A stretch of DNA of 64,000 nucleotides from Bacillus rhizoplanae (lineage in GTDB: Bacteria; Bacillota; Bacilli; Bacillales; Bacillaceae_G). A program made the translations under genes and the position numbers. The stretch covers positions 268,091 through 332,090 of the forward strand of contig NZ_CAKJTI010000003.1 in the NCBI RefSeq assembly GCF_917563915.1, written 5' to 3'. This document shows positions 24,964-34,103 of the stretch, in pieces (the first letter of the stretch is position 1; the number at the start of each line of letters is the position of its first letter). Below the pieces are notes generated by a model. It was not told the DNA's origin. It ran no database searches and worked only from the letters and a program-made list of their open reading frames with translations.

Positions 24964-24983
24964 ATAAAAAAGGAGTGAACAAG

Positions 24984-25805
24984 ATGACAAGTTTATATAC
25001 GGAACACTTGGAGCTTACGTACGGAGATCAAACAATTATTAATCATCTTGATTTACATATACCAGAAGGGAAAATTACGGCACTTGTCGGTCGAAATGGA
25101 TGTGGAAAGTCAACGATTTTAAAATCGTTAGCGCGGTTGCTGCAGCCAACTAAGGGACATGTATACTTAGATGGCAAAGCAATTCATACGATACCAACAA
25201 AAGAAGTATCAAAGAAATTAGCCATCTTACCGCAATCCCCGACGGCTCCCGAAGGATTAACGGTAGAAGGACTTGTTTGGCATGGGCGTTATCCGCATCA
25301 GCGATTACTTGGAAAACGAACAGAGAAAGATCATGAAATGGTAAATTGGGCACTTGAAGTAACTGGTATGAATCAATTTACAGAACGTACATTAGATGAA
25401 CTGTCAGGTGGGCAGCGTCAGCGCGTTTGGATTGCAATGGCACTTGCGCAAGATACAGAGTTATTGTTATTAGATGAACCGACAACATATTTAGACATGG
25501 CTCATCAGCTAGAAGTACTAGAGTTACTGAAAAAATTAAATGAAGAAGAAAATCGAACTGTTGTGATGGTTGTACATGATTTAAATCACGCGGCCAAGTA
25601 TGCGGATCACATTGTTGCGATTAAAGATGGGGATAAAGTAATGGAAGGTGAGCCAAAGGATGTTTTAAATGATGAATTGTTTGAAACAGTGTTTGGTGTG
25701 AAAGCGCGCGTTGTATATGATCCAGTTGCCATGGCGTATATGTGTACGCCGTATGCTTTACTTTCAGAGAAAAAAGAAAAGCAGGAAGAAAGAATTGTTG
25801 GGTGA
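24984..25805 (+). CDS. Iron-siderophore ABC transporter ATPase, FhuC/FecE type
   Basis: 273 aa from ATG 24984 (AAAAAGGAG upstream). Walker A GRNGCGKST near residue 35, signature LSGGQRQRVW near residue 138, Walker B LLLLDEPT near residue 158, switch His in MVVHDLNHA near residue 194. In Staphylococcus the hts locus lacks its own ATPase and uses FhuC. Here an ATPase gene is part of the operon, which makes the uptake unit self-contained. Confidence 0.88.
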   Translation: MTSLYTEHLELTYGDQTIINHLDLHIPEGKITALVGRNGCGKSTILKSLARLLQPTKGHVYLDGKAIHTIPTKEVSKKLAILPQSPTAPEGLTVEGLVWHGRYPHQRLLGKRTEKDHEMVNWALEVTGMNQFTERTLDELSGGQRQRVWIAMALAQDTELLLLDEPTTYLDMAHQLEVLELLKKLNEEENRTVVMVVHDLNHAAKYADHIVAIKDGDKVMEGEPKDVLNDELFETVFGVKARVVYDPVAMAYMCTPYALLSEKKEKQEERIVG

Positions 25806-25840
25806 AAAACTGTTGAGAATTGTTTCTCAACAGTTTTTTA
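25805..25840 (+). terminator. Terminator of the uptake operon
   Basis: AAAAACTGTTGAGAA and TTCTCAACAGTTTTTT pair immediately after the ATPase stop codon. Confidence 0.9.
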
Positions 25841-25854
25841 TTACGGAAGTTATT

Positions 25855-25909
25855 TTTATCCGGCTATTCGCGGACAGTAAGACCCTCACCGATGGAAGTT
25901 TCATTTTAT
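25855..25909 (+). repeat. Short deletion form of bcr1 (55 bp)
   Basis: TTTATCCGGCTATTCGCGGA then CAGTAAGACCCTCACCGATG and GAAGTTTCATTTTAT. Both ends kept, interior lost. Confidence 0.78.
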
Positions 25910-26068
25910 ATAAAAACTAAAGAAGAAAAATAATGCCTTTTTTCGAATAGGCATTGCGAAATACATGATGTGCTTTTACAATAAAACAGTCGTTATATTT
26001 ATTATACTAAAAAAACAAATCGAAATTATGCGAATATTCGTATTGTTGTTTGTGAGGAGAGAAGAAAT

Positions 26069-27472
26069 TTGAAAAGTGTAAGATTACCATCGATGATAGA
26101 AATCATCATTCTTTTGCTGTTGTTTTTAGGTGTTGTCTTTTCATTTCAGACAATTTTTGATTTACCAATTCAGCTGGCGTTATTTATTTCATGGTTTCTT
26201 GTCATTGCGCTTGGATTAAGGCTTGGGTTTCGTTATCAAGAATTACAAGATGCGATTACGAAAGGAATTTCCAATGGTCTTGAAGCGATTTTAATTTTAG
26301 TATCGGTTGGCGCACTTATTGGAACGTGGATTGCTGGCGGCGTTGTACCAACATTAATTTATTATGGTTTAGAATTTATTCATCCGAGTATCTTTCTATT
26401 AGCAACATTAATTATTTGTTCTATTACATCTATTGCAACAGGTACTTCTTGGGGGACGGTAGGTACAGCTGGTATTGCAATGATGGCAATTGGAGAAGGA
26501 CTTGGATTACCACTTCCTCTTGTAGCAGGTGCAGTTCTGTCCGGTGCATATTTCGGAGATAAATTATCACCATTATCTGACAGCACAGTACTTGCAGCTT
26601 CTATGGCGAAAGTAGATGTTATTGCGCATGTCCGTGCGATGTTGTATTTAGATATTCCAGCTTATATTATTACGGGTATTATGTTTACGGTTGCAGGATG
26701 GATATATGGCGGTAAGAATGTAGATTTAGAAAAAGTAGATTTTCTAAAGTCATCTTTACTAAAGCAGTTTGATATTCACATATGGATGCTCGTTCCAGCA
26801 GTAATTGTAATTATACTTTTGGCGATGAAACGTCCATCTATGCCTACAATTGCAATGGGAGCACTTCTTGGTGCCATTTGGGCAGCTTTGTTCCAAGGTA
26901 TGCCTTTTGGAGAAGCGATTGGCACAGCTTATAAAGGTTTTTCTATTGATTCTGGAATCGATTTCATTGATAAGTTATTAAATCGTGGTGGAATTGAAGG
27001 AATGCTCGGCTCAGTTGCCGTTATTATTTTTGGACTTGGTTTTGGTGGCCTATTAGAAAAGCTTGGTGTTTTAAAAGTTATTGTATCTAAGTTTGAGAAA
27101 AAATTAACCTCAGCAGGTAATGTAACACTTTCGACTTTAATCGTTGCTTTTTTAGCAAACGTATTTGGCTGTGCAATGTATGTATCACTAATTTTAACGC
27201 CAAAAATTATGGAAGAAAGTTATGATAAATTAAAATTAGATCGCCGCATTTTAGCGCGCAACTCAGAGGTTGGCGGAACACTAACGTCGGGGATGGTTCC
27301 ATGGTCTGATAACGGTATTTTTATGGCTGGTATTCTAGGCGTTTCGACGTTATCTTACCTTCCGTTTATGTGGCTGAGCTTTGTATCGTTAGCGATTGCT
27401 GTTATTTACGGATATACAGGTAAATTTATTTGGTATGTAGATGATGTGGAGAAAAGCAAGCAAGTATCATAG
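26069..27472 (+). CDS. nhaC: Na+/H+ antiporter, NhaC family
   Basis: 467 aa, TTG start after GAGGAGAG. About eleven membrane segments. NhaC marks: GISNGLEAILILVSVGALIGTWIAGG near residues 70-95, ATGTSWGTVGTAG near residue 132, GAYFGDKLSPLSDSTVLA near residue 166, and GGTLTSGMVPWSDNGIFMAG near residue 409. It exchanges sodium (or malate/lactate in MleN-type relatives) for protons. The fumarase gene downstream makes a dicarboxylate-linked role worth considering. Confidence 0.9.
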   Translation: MKSVRLPSMIEIIILLLLFLGVVFSFQTIFDLPIQLALFISWFLVIALGLRLGFRYQELQDAITKGISNGLEAILILVSVGALIGTWIAGGVVPTLIYYGLEFIHPSIFLLATLIICSITSIATGTSWGTVGTAGIAMMAIGEGLGLPLPLVAGAVLSGAYFGDKLSPLSDSTVLAASMAKVDVIAHVRAMLYLDIPAYIITGIMFTVAGWIYGGKNVDLEKVDFLKSSLLKQFDIHIWMLVPAVIVIILLAMKRPSMPTIAMGALLGAIWAALFQGMPFGEAIGTAYKGFSIDSGIDFIDKLLNRGGIEGMLGSVAVIIFGLGFGGLLEKLGVLKVIVSKFEKKLTSAGNVTLSTLIVAFLANVFGCAMYVSLILTPKIMEESYDKLKLDRRILARNSEVGGTLTSGMVPWSDNGIFMAGILGVSTLSYLPFMWLSFVSLAIAVIYGYTGKFIWYVDDVEKSKQVS

Positions 27473-27476
27473 TATG

Positions 27477-27517
27477 AAAAAATCATCCTTTTGCTTATAG
27501 CGGGGGATGATTTTTTG
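27477..27517 (+). terminator. Terminator after nhaC
   Basis: AAAAAATCATCC and GGATGATTTTTT flank a 16-base loop just after the stop codon. Confidence 0.85.
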
Positions 27518-27686
27518 TTTTAATGGGCTATTATATTTGTGTAGTAATTTATATTATAAAAATCATCATTTAATAGAATCTATAGAAAGTAATAAATGAC
27601 TCTCATTATTAATGGAAATATTTATCATTTATTAGTATTTTTAGTAAAATGAAAAAGAAGGTAGTTCAATTTAAGGGGATGAAAAA

Positions 27687-29075
27687 ATGAAGTACAGAAT
27701 TGAAAGAGATACATTAGGAGAAATAAAAGTTCCAGCTGATAAATTATGGGCAGCACAAACGCAGCGCAGTAAAGAAAACTTTCCGATTGGTACAGAGCAT
27801 ATGCCGCTTGAAATTGTTCGAGCATTTGCGATTTTAAAGAAGAGTGCAGCGATTAGTAATCAGAAGTTAGGAAAACTGGCAGACGAAAAAGCAGCTGTGA
27901 TTGTAGAGGCGGTTGATGAAATTTTATCTGGAAAATGGGACGAACATTTTCCGCTTGTTGTTTGGCAGACAGGAAGTGGTACACAGTCTAACATGAATGT
28001 GAATGAAGTGATCGCAAACCGCGGGAATCAAATTTTAAAAGAAAAAGGGCTGGATGTACATATTCATCCAAACGACGATGTAAACATGTCTCAAAGTTCA
28101 AATGATACGTTCCCCACAGCACTTCATGTTGCGTGTGTTATTGCAGTAGAAGAACAAGTATTACCAGCAATAGCTAAATTAAAGGAAACGTTAAAAGAAA
28201 AAGTAACTGCATTTTCGCATATTATTAAAATTGGTCGTACTCATTTGCAGGATGCAACGCCATTAACGTTAGGACAAGAAGTGAGTGGCTGGCATCGTAT
28301 GCTTGAAAAGACAGAGCGTATGATTATAGAAAGCAGTACATATATGAAAGAACTCGCAATCGGTGGTACTGCGGTTGGAACAGGAATTAATGCCCATCCA
28401 AAATTCGGTGACATGGCCGCGGAAGAAATTAGTAACTTTACAGGAAAACAATTTGTATCAGCACCAAATAAATTTCATGCGCTAACAAGTCATGATGAAG
28501 TTGTCTATACGCACGGTGCCCTAAAAGCGTTAGCTGCTGATTTAATGAAAATTGCAAACGATGTACGCTGGCTTGCAAGTGGTCCGCGCGGTGGTCTTGG
28601 CGAAATTATTATTCCAGCAAACGAGCCAGGAAGTTCGATTATGCCAGGGAAAGTAAATCCAACGCAAAGTGAAGCTTTAACGATGGTTGCAGCGCAAGTA
28701 ATGGGAAATGATGCAACAATTGGATTTGCGGCAAGTCAAGGGAATTTCGAATTAAACGTCTTTAAGCCGGTTATTGCATATAACTTTTTGCAATCAGCTA
28801 GATTATTAGCAGATGCAATTGTTGCATTTAACGATAATTGTGCAGTAGGTATTGAAGCAAACGAAGAAGTGATCGGACAACATTTAAATAACTCTTTGAT
28901 GCTTGTAACAGCCTTAAACCCACATATCGGTTATGAAAATGCAGCAAAAATTGCCAAGCATGCACATAAAGAAGGGTTAACATTAAAGGAAGCGGCATTA
29001 CAATCAGGATTATTAACAGAGGAACAATTCGATGAAATTGTAGATCCAAAGAAAATGATTGAGCCAATGGAATAA
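27687..29075 (+). CDS. fumC: Class II fumarate hydratase
   Basis: 462 aa, the normal length. Catalyses fumarate plus water to L-malate in the TCA cycle. Visible family elements: [18 protein letters not shown] near residue 97, [19 protein letters not shown] near residue 131, [16 protein letters not shown] near residue 184 with the catalytic His, and the fumarase signature [13 protein letters not shown] near residue 317. ATG start after AAGGGGATG. Monocistronic. Confidence 0.97.
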   Translation: MKYRIERDTLGEIKVPADKLWAAQTQRSKENFPIGTEHMPLEIVRAFAILKKSAAISNQKLGKLADEKAAVIVEAVDEILSGKWDEHFPLVVWQTGSGTQSNMNVNEVIANRGNQILKEKGLDVHIHPNDDVNMSQSSNDTFPTALHVACVIAVEEQVLPAIAKLKETLKEKVTAFSHIIKIGRTHLQDATPLTLGQEVSGWHRMLEKTERMIIESSTYMKELAIGGTAVGTGINAHPKFGDMAAEEISNFTGKQFVSAPNKFHALTSHDEVVYTHGALKALAADLMKIANDVRWLASGPRGGLGEIIIPANEPGSSIMPGKVNPTQSEALTMVAAQVMGNDATIGFAASQGNFELNVFKPVIAYNFLQSARLLADAIVAFNDNCAVGIEANEEVIGQHLNNSLMLVTALNPHIGYENAAKIAKHAHKEGLTLKEAALQSGLLTEEQFDEIVDPKKMIEPME

Positions 29076-29095
29076 ATGAAATGTTTTATAACAAG

Positions 29096-29121
29096 TAGGA
29101 TTCTCACTTGAGAATCCTATT
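29096..29121 (+). terminator. Terminator after fumC
   Basis: TAGGATTCTCACTTGAGAAT then CCTATTTG: a compact near-perfect palindrome followed by T-rich sequence. Confidence 0.8.
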
Positions 29122-29162
29122 TGTTGTTTTTTGTATGTATACGTAAAAAAAATTGGCATTCG

Positions 29163-29215
29163 TTTATCCTGCATTAACGAGCAGTTATCCCCCACTGATG
29201 GAAGTTTTACTTTAT
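29163..29215 (+). repeat. Short deletion form of bcr1 (53 bp) with a flipped arm
   Basis: TTTATCCTGCATTAACGAGC then AGTTATCCCCCACTGATGGA and AGTTTTACTTTAT. Unlike the two other short copies it has CAGTTATCCCCCAC, which is the reverse complement of the right arm of the first bcr1 stem, where the left arm (CAGTAAGACCCCCAC) is expected. The rest of 29216-29500 is AT-rich with no gene; a Fur-like element is at 29276-29290. Confidence 0.75.
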
Positions 29216-29513
29216 TTAGGAATACATGTAACGTTTATGAATCGCAAACGTTATTGTATGTGGACTAAGAGATGTAAATAATAATTATCATATCTGTTAC
29301 ACTTCTTTGTCTTGTATTTACATACTTAAAAAATAAATTTACTCTGTAACTGATAATAAGAATGTTTAGTGAAATAGTAAACATTATTTGTTTTTGTTTG
29401 AAAATAGGTAAACAATGTATTGAAAAGTTTATTTTTGTTATGATAATATGATGGAGTAAACTAAATCATAATTTGCTTGTTTTTAGAATAAACTTTTTGG
29501 GGGATTGTTTAGT

Positions 29514-30278
29514 GTGAATGATATTTCGGAATGGTTTTGGAATGCCTCAGTAGAAGAATTGAAAAAAGGATATGTATTTGAGAAGGAAACTGAAGAATAC
29601 ATTTGTTTAGCGTGCGGAGAAAGATTTGTGAAAGGTGTGATTTATCAAGAGCAAAACGTTTTTTATGAAGCGGAGAAGTTTGCACAGCTTCACATCGCAA
29701 ACGAACATACTTCTATGTTTGATTATTTATTAGGTTTGGATAAGAAGCTAACAGGTTTAACAGATTTACAGAAGAAGATGGTACAGTTCTTTCATATGGG
29801 CTTAAACGATAAAGAAATTGTAAAAGAAATGGACGGTGGAAGCACATCAACAATTCGGAATCATCGTTTTACATTAAGAGAGAAGATGAAGCAAGCAAAA
29901 GTGTTTCTTGCGTTGATGGAGTTGTCAGAAGAAAAGGTATCGAATCAGCCTACATTCTTGCCAATTCATAGAACAGCTACAATGGTCGACCAAAGATATA
30001 ATATTACGGAAGATGAGAATGAAGAAATTTTGAAGTTACATTTTACAGAAGGATTAGATGGACCACTTTCTAAATTTCCGAAGAAACAAAAGCGAAAGCT
30101 AATTATTTTGAAACATTTAGTGAAAAAGTTTGATAGTAATCAAAAGTATACAGAAAAAGAAGTTAATGAGATTTTAGAAAATGTGTATTCTGACTATGTC
30201 ACGTTAAGAAGATATTTGATTGAATATGGCTTTCTAGATAGAACACCTGATGGAAGTCAGTACTGGGTGAAATTATAG
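29514..30278 (+). CDS. LuxR-type HTH protein with C-terminal DUF2087 domain
   Basis: 254 aa from GTG 29514 (TTTTTGGGGGA upstream); a TTG nine bases earlier is possible. Residues 20-60 include CLACGERF, perhaps half of a zinc site. TDLQKKMVQFFHMGLNDKEI followed by STSTIRNHRFTLREKMKQA (residues 82-130) is a LuxR-like HTH. FTEGLDGPLSKFPKKQKRKL through YVTLRRYLIEYGFLDRTPDG (residues 175-248) is the DUF2087 domain common in Bacillus regulators. Probable transcription factor with unknown signal. Confidence 0.82.
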   Translation: MNDISEWFWNASVEELKKGYVFEKETEEYICLACGERFVKGVIYQEQNVFYEAEKFAQLHIANEHTSMFDYLLGLDKKLTGLTDLQKKMVQFFHMGLNDKEIVKEMDGGSTSTIRNHRFTLREKMKQAKVFLALMELSEEKVSNQPTFLPIHRTATMVDQRYNITEDENEEILKLHFTEGLDGPLSKFPKKQKRKLIILKHLVKKFDSNQKYTEKEVNEILENVYSDYVTLRRYLIEYGFLDRTPDGSQYWVKL

Positions 30279-30313
30279 AAAAAAATGCAGATAACATGAA
30301 AGGAGAAAGGAAA

Positions 30314-30670
30314 TTGAATAGAAGAGAAGAATTAAAACAGCTGTACAAAGAAACAGAAATAGAGGCTGGGGTTTACTGTATTAAAAATACAAAAAATGAA
30401 AAAGTGTATGTTGAGAGAACGATGAATTTGAAAACAATGAGTGGAAGACGACTTTTACTTAATATGGGTACTCATATGAATAAGGCATTGCAAGATGATT
30501 GGAAGGAATACGGGGCAGATGCTTTTGAGTTTGAAATATTAGAAGTGTTGAAAAAGAAAGAGACTGGATATTTTAACGCAAAAGAAGAATTGAAAAAATT
30601 AGAAGAGAAATGGTTAGAGGAATTGCAGCCATATGGAGAGCGTGGATATAACCGCGAAACATCTCGATAA
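30314..30670 (+). CDS. GIY-YIG nuclease family protein
   Basis: 118 aa from TTG 30314, where AAAGGAGAAAGG is well placed (an ATG at 30296 lies before that ribosome site). Residues 16-30 read AGVYCIKNTKNEKVYVE, the GIY...YIG strands. RR near residue 46, a late Glu in EEKWLEELQ and GYN at the end complete the usual pattern. In YIG the last Gly is Glu, so catalysis is uncertain. It follows the DUF2087 gene by 36 bp and precedes a MATE gene by 16 bp, so it is probably co-transcribed. Confidence 0.75.
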   Translation: MNRREELKQLYKETEIEAGVYCIKNTKNEKVYVERTMNLKTMSGRRLLLNMGTHMNKALQDDWKEYGADAFEFEILEVLKKKETGYFNAKEELKKLEEKWLEELQPYGERGYNRETSR

Positions 30671-30685
30671 AAGGGGTTATGAAAT

Positions 30686-32062
30686 TTGAAAAAAATTGAA
30701 GAAGGAACAGAAAGTAAACCGATATGGCGTTCTATGTCTATGTTTCTCATTCCTTTACTGTTAAGTAATGTATTGCAGTCGCTTGGACAGTTGTTTGGTA
30801 TGGTAGTAGTGGGGCGTTGGCTTGGCATTAATGACTTAGCTGCTATTTCGGCCTTCTTCCCGTTGTTTTTTCTACTTATTTCATTTGTAATTGGTATTGG
30901 TTCTGGTAGCTCGATTTTAATCGGTCAGGCTTATGGAGCTCGGAATGAAGAACGTTTAAAGGCGATTGTTGGTACAACGTTGACATTTACGTTTGTTCTT
31001 GGAGCGATTTTAGCGGTAGTGGGTAGTATGTTTGCGATGGATATTATGCGCCTTGTTGGTACGCCAGAAAACATAATTAACATGAGTGTTCATTATGCAC
31101 GAATTTTATTTATTTCTATGCCAATTCTGTTTTTATATTTTGCTTATACGACTTTTATGCGTGGTACAGGGGACTCTAAAACACCATTTTATTTTTTAAT
31201 TGTTAGTACAGGACTAAATATGGCATTATTACCTATTCTTATTTTTGGTTGGTTAGGCCTGCCGAAACTTGGTGTGTACGGCGCAGCATATGCTTCTGTT
31301 ATATCAACAATTGTTACATTTATTATTCTGTTAGTTTATTTAAGAAAAACGAAACATCCATTGCAATTTGATGCAACAGTTCGAAAGTATCTTCGTATGG
31401 ATTGGGACTTGTTAAAATTATTATTACGTCTTGGTATTCCAGCAAGTATTAATATGATACTAGTTTCATTATCTGAGATTGCGGTTATTTCATTTGTAAA
31501 TCGCTTTGGATCAGATGCAACTGCGGCATACGGAGTAGTGAACCAAGTGGCAAGTTATGTACAGATGCCAGCTGTGAGTCTTGGGATTACCGTTTCTATA
31601 TTTGCAGCTCAGTCCATTGGAGCTAATCGATTTGATCGCCTGCAAAAAGTAATCCGAGCAGGAATTGTAATGAACTATGTAATCGGAGGAGTATTAGTAT
31701 CTCTTATTTATTTGTTCTCAAAAGAAATTTTAGCGCTGTTTTTAACGAGTCAGAGTACGATTGATATTGCACATAGTCTCATTATGATTACGTTATGGAG
31801 TTACTTAATTTTCGGTCATGCGCAAATTATTGGTGCAACAATGCGAGCGAGCGGAACTGTATTGTGGCCGACTATTTTTGCGGTTGTATCGATTTGGCTT
31901 GTAGAAGTTCCGGTAGCCTATTTCCTATCGTATCATACGAGCCTTGGAATAAAAGGTATATGGATTGGATATCCAGCTGCGTTTATTGCGAGCTTGCTTT
32001 TACAATACGGATATTATAGGTTGTCGTGGAAGAAGAAGCGAATTACGCGTCTTATTAGCTAA
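30686..32062 (+). CDS. MATE family multidrug/sodium efflux transporter
   Basis: 458 aa, TTG start after AAAAGGGG. Twelve membrane segments with the MATE repeat pattern: LLLSNVLQSLGQLFGMVVVG in segment 1, IGSGSSILIGQAYGARNEER after segment 2, TTFMRGTGDSKTPFYF near residue 155, AAQSIGANRFDRLQKVIRAG near residue 310. DinF/NorM-like. Substrate unknown. Likely in one transcript with the GIY-YIG gene. Confidence 0.9.
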   Translation: MKKIEEGTESKPIWRSMSMFLIPLLLSNVLQSLGQLFGMVVVGRWLGINDLAAISAFFPLFFLLISFVIGIGSGSSILIGQAYGARNEERLKAIVGTTLTFTFVLGAILAVVGSMFAMDIMRLVGTPENIINMSVHYARILFISMPILFLYFAYTTFMRGTGDSKTPFYFLIVSTGLNMALLPILIFGWLGLPKLGVYGAAYASVISTIVTFIILLVYLRKTKHPLQFDATVRKYLRMDWDLLKLLLRLGIPASINMILVSLSEIAVISFVNRFGSDATAAYGVVNQVASYVQMPAVSLGITVSIFAAQSIGANRFDRLQKVIRAGIVMNYVIGGVLVSLIYLFSKEILALFLTSQSTIDIAHSLIMITLWSYLIFGHAQIIGATMRASGTVLWPTIFAVVSIWLVEVPVAYFLSYHTSLGIKGIWIGYPAAFIASLLLQYGYYRLSWKKKRITRLIS

Positions 32063-32290
32063 AGATTTGGTATCATTTTTCTTGTTAAACAAATGGAGCA
32101 CTAATAGAAATAAGATACAAAAATAAATATGTGAACAAAAGATCTCTTCTAGATTACTTATCTGGAGGGGATTTTTTCATAGGATTCTAGATAAAGTACT
32201 GTGATTTATAAAATTATAGTAAAATAGTCAATCCAAATAAACTTGGGGGAATTTTCATACGAAACAAATAAGATTAACTAAACAATCATG

Positions 32291-32434
32291 TTATTGTCTA
32301 AACTGCTTTTTGATCCTTGATTTAATTTGCTTCCTATAAGAGTAAACTCCTTTTACATTTTCTCTCTTATTAAGTGGACTTGCTAAAAAAAGTATAACCC
32401 CGAACAGCTTTAATAAATTACTTAATGCTTTCAT
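32291..32434 (-). CDS. Possible small basic protein
   Basis: 47 aa: MKALSNLLKLFGVILFLASP then LNKRENVKGVYSYRKQIKSR and IKKQFRQ. A short hydrophobic segment is followed by a strongly basic tail. No clear ribosome site, no recognised family. It is the only coding-like frame in the gap 32063-32532, which otherwise holds a weak hairpin (about 32136-32178) and AT-rich sequence. Confidence 0.25.
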   Translation of the reverse strand: MKALSNLLKLFGVILFLASPLNKRENVKGVYSYRKQIKSRIKKQFRQ

Positions 32435-32532
32435 GCAACATAAATATAGGTATTGGGAATAGTAAATTTATTGCTAAAAAATAAAAATTATATTTTTGAA
32501 ATATATTCATTAAGAGGTGAAGATTTGTAGAT

Positions 32533-33726
32533 ATGGATAGAAAAGAAAAATGGAGCTTATGGGCCCTTTCATCTGTTCCTTTAGTTATGACGCTTGGAAA
32601 CTCCATGTTAATCCCTGTACTTCCAGTAATTGAAAAGAAATTAAATATTAATGACTTTCAAGCTTCTCTTATCATTACCGTTTATTCTGTTGTCGCTATT
32701 ATTTTAATTCCTATAGCGGGTTATTTATCTGATAAGTGGGGAAGAAAGAAAGTAATTATACCTAGTTTATTTATAGCGGCTATAGGAGGAGCTATTACAG
32801 GTTGGGTATCATGGAAGCTTGAAAATCCTTATATATGGATTTTAATAGGGAGGATAATTCAAGGAATTGGCTCAGCTGGGGCAATGCCTGTTGTGATTCC
32901 TTGTGTAGGCGATATGTTTCAAGATGAAAAACAAGTGAGCAGTGGCCTAGGTCTAGTCGAGACATCGAATACTTTAGGTAAGGTTTTAAGTCCAATTTTA
33001 GGATCTTTACTAGCTTCGTTTGTTTGGTTTCTTCCTTTTTGGTTCATTCCGGTTTTGTGTATAATATCCATCATTTTAATTTTCTTTTTTGTGAAGCCGC
33101 CTAAACAAAAACAAGAAGCTCCTCCATTACGTATTTTTCTTCAAAATGTAAAGTTGATTTTATGCGAGAAAGGTCGTTGGCTTTTTCCTATTTTTTTACT
33201 TGGAGGTATTATTATGTTTATTCTGTTTGGTATCCTTTTTTATTTATCTTCAATTTTAGAAAAGCGATATCACTTAGAGGGCGTTTGGAAAGGCTTTGTA
33301 TTAGCTATTCCGTTAGCTTCACTTTCTCTTACTTCTTATATAACAGGAAAAAAGATTGGAGATAAGAAAGTAATAATGAAGTGGTGTATATGTATTGGTT
33401 TTTTCTTATTAGGAATAACATTAATAACTCCAATATTTCTCAAAAATATTTACATGATTATAATAAGTCTTGTAATTAGTGGAATTGGGATTGGTGTTGC
33501 TCTTCCTAGCTTAGACGCTCTAATAACAGAAGGAATCCAGAAGGAACAGAGAGGATCGATTACATCTCTTTATAGCTCAATGCGATTTGTAGGAGTAGCC
33601 GCAGGCCCTCCGTTGTTTGCAGTATTAATGAAAGGGCCGGATAATTATATATTTTATCTGTCAATTTTTTTAGCATTTATAGGAGCTTTATTATCTTTAC
33701 TATGCATTAAACCAAAAAAAGCCTAA
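32533..33726 (+). CDS. MFS drug/siderophore-type exporter (DHA1)
   Basis: 397 aa, 12 membrane segments. AGYLSDKWGRKKVIIPSLFI is the A motif, IGRIIQGIGSAGAMPVV the segment-4 motif and VSSGLGLVETSNTLGKVLSP the segment-5 C motif of exporters. Related in style to Bacillus YmfD (bacillibactin export) and multidrug pumps. There is no biosynthetic neighbour or Fur box, so its substrate cannot be assigned. Confidence 0.85.
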   Translation: MDRKEKWSLWALSSVPLVMTLGNSMLIPVLPVIEKKLNINDFQASLIITVYSVVAIILIPIAGYLSDKWGRKKVIIPSLFIAAIGGAITGWVSWKLENPYIWILIGRIIQGIGSAGAMPVVIPCVGDMFQDEKQVSSGLGLVETSNTLGKVLSPILGSLLASFVWFLPFWFIPVLCIISIILIFFFVKPPKQKQEAPPLRIFLQNVKLILCEKGRWLFPIFLLGGIIMFILFGILFYLSSILEKRYHLEGVWKGFVLAIPLASLSLTSYITGKKIGDKKVIMKWCICIGFFLLGITLITPIFLKNIYMIIISLVISGIGIGVALPSLDALITEGIQKEQRGSITSLYSSMRFVGVAAGPPLFAVLMKGPDNYIFYLSIFLAFIGALLSLLCIKPKKA

Positions 33727-33765
33727 TAAAAATACAAATTTTAAAGATTACTCTTTCGTAATAAA

Positions 33766-33814
33766 GAAGGAAGCATAAACCTTCAATTTACGTAAAGTTA
33801 TGCTTCCTTTTTTT
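33766..33814 (+). terminator. Terminator after the MFS gene
   Basis: AAGGAAGCATAA and TTATGCTTCCTTTTTTT flank an 18-base loop. Confidence 0.85.
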
Positions 33815-33846
33815 AGTACATATGCTACTGATTAAAGGGTACAAAT

Positions 33847-34000
33847 ATAAAGTGAAACTTCCATCAGTGGGGGCTCTTCATCCCCCACTGATGGTTAGTT
33901 GAACCAATCGGGCTCTTACAGGCAGTTATCCCCCACCTAGCTTCTTCGCTTTCTCTGAATCTTGAGGTGGGGGTCTTACTGCCCGTTAGTGCGGGATAAA
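33847..34000 (-). repeat. bcr1 repeat, full length, reverse orientation
   Basis: 154 bp with ATAAA ends. It is close to the canonical sequence, including the complete GGTTAGTTGAACCAATCGGG section, so it is probably a recent or well-conserved copy. The rest of the gap 33727-34103 has only the terminator above. Confidence 0.93.
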
Positions 34001-34103
34001 TTTGACACTTGTACACATTGAACAAAAGAAATAGGAGGTAAGTTACTAGAAGTTAGAGAAATTATGGAGGAGAAAGAATGATGCAAGTAGGGGGGAATAT
34101 ATA

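Noticed and set aside
15463-25805. Petrobactin (asb) or staphyloferrin B (sbn) locus
   Set aside because: None of the asbC-F-type genes (including the dehydroshikimate dehydratase) or the sbn cysteine-synthase/ornithine-cyclodeaminase/decarboxylase genes is present; gene order matches sfa/hts.
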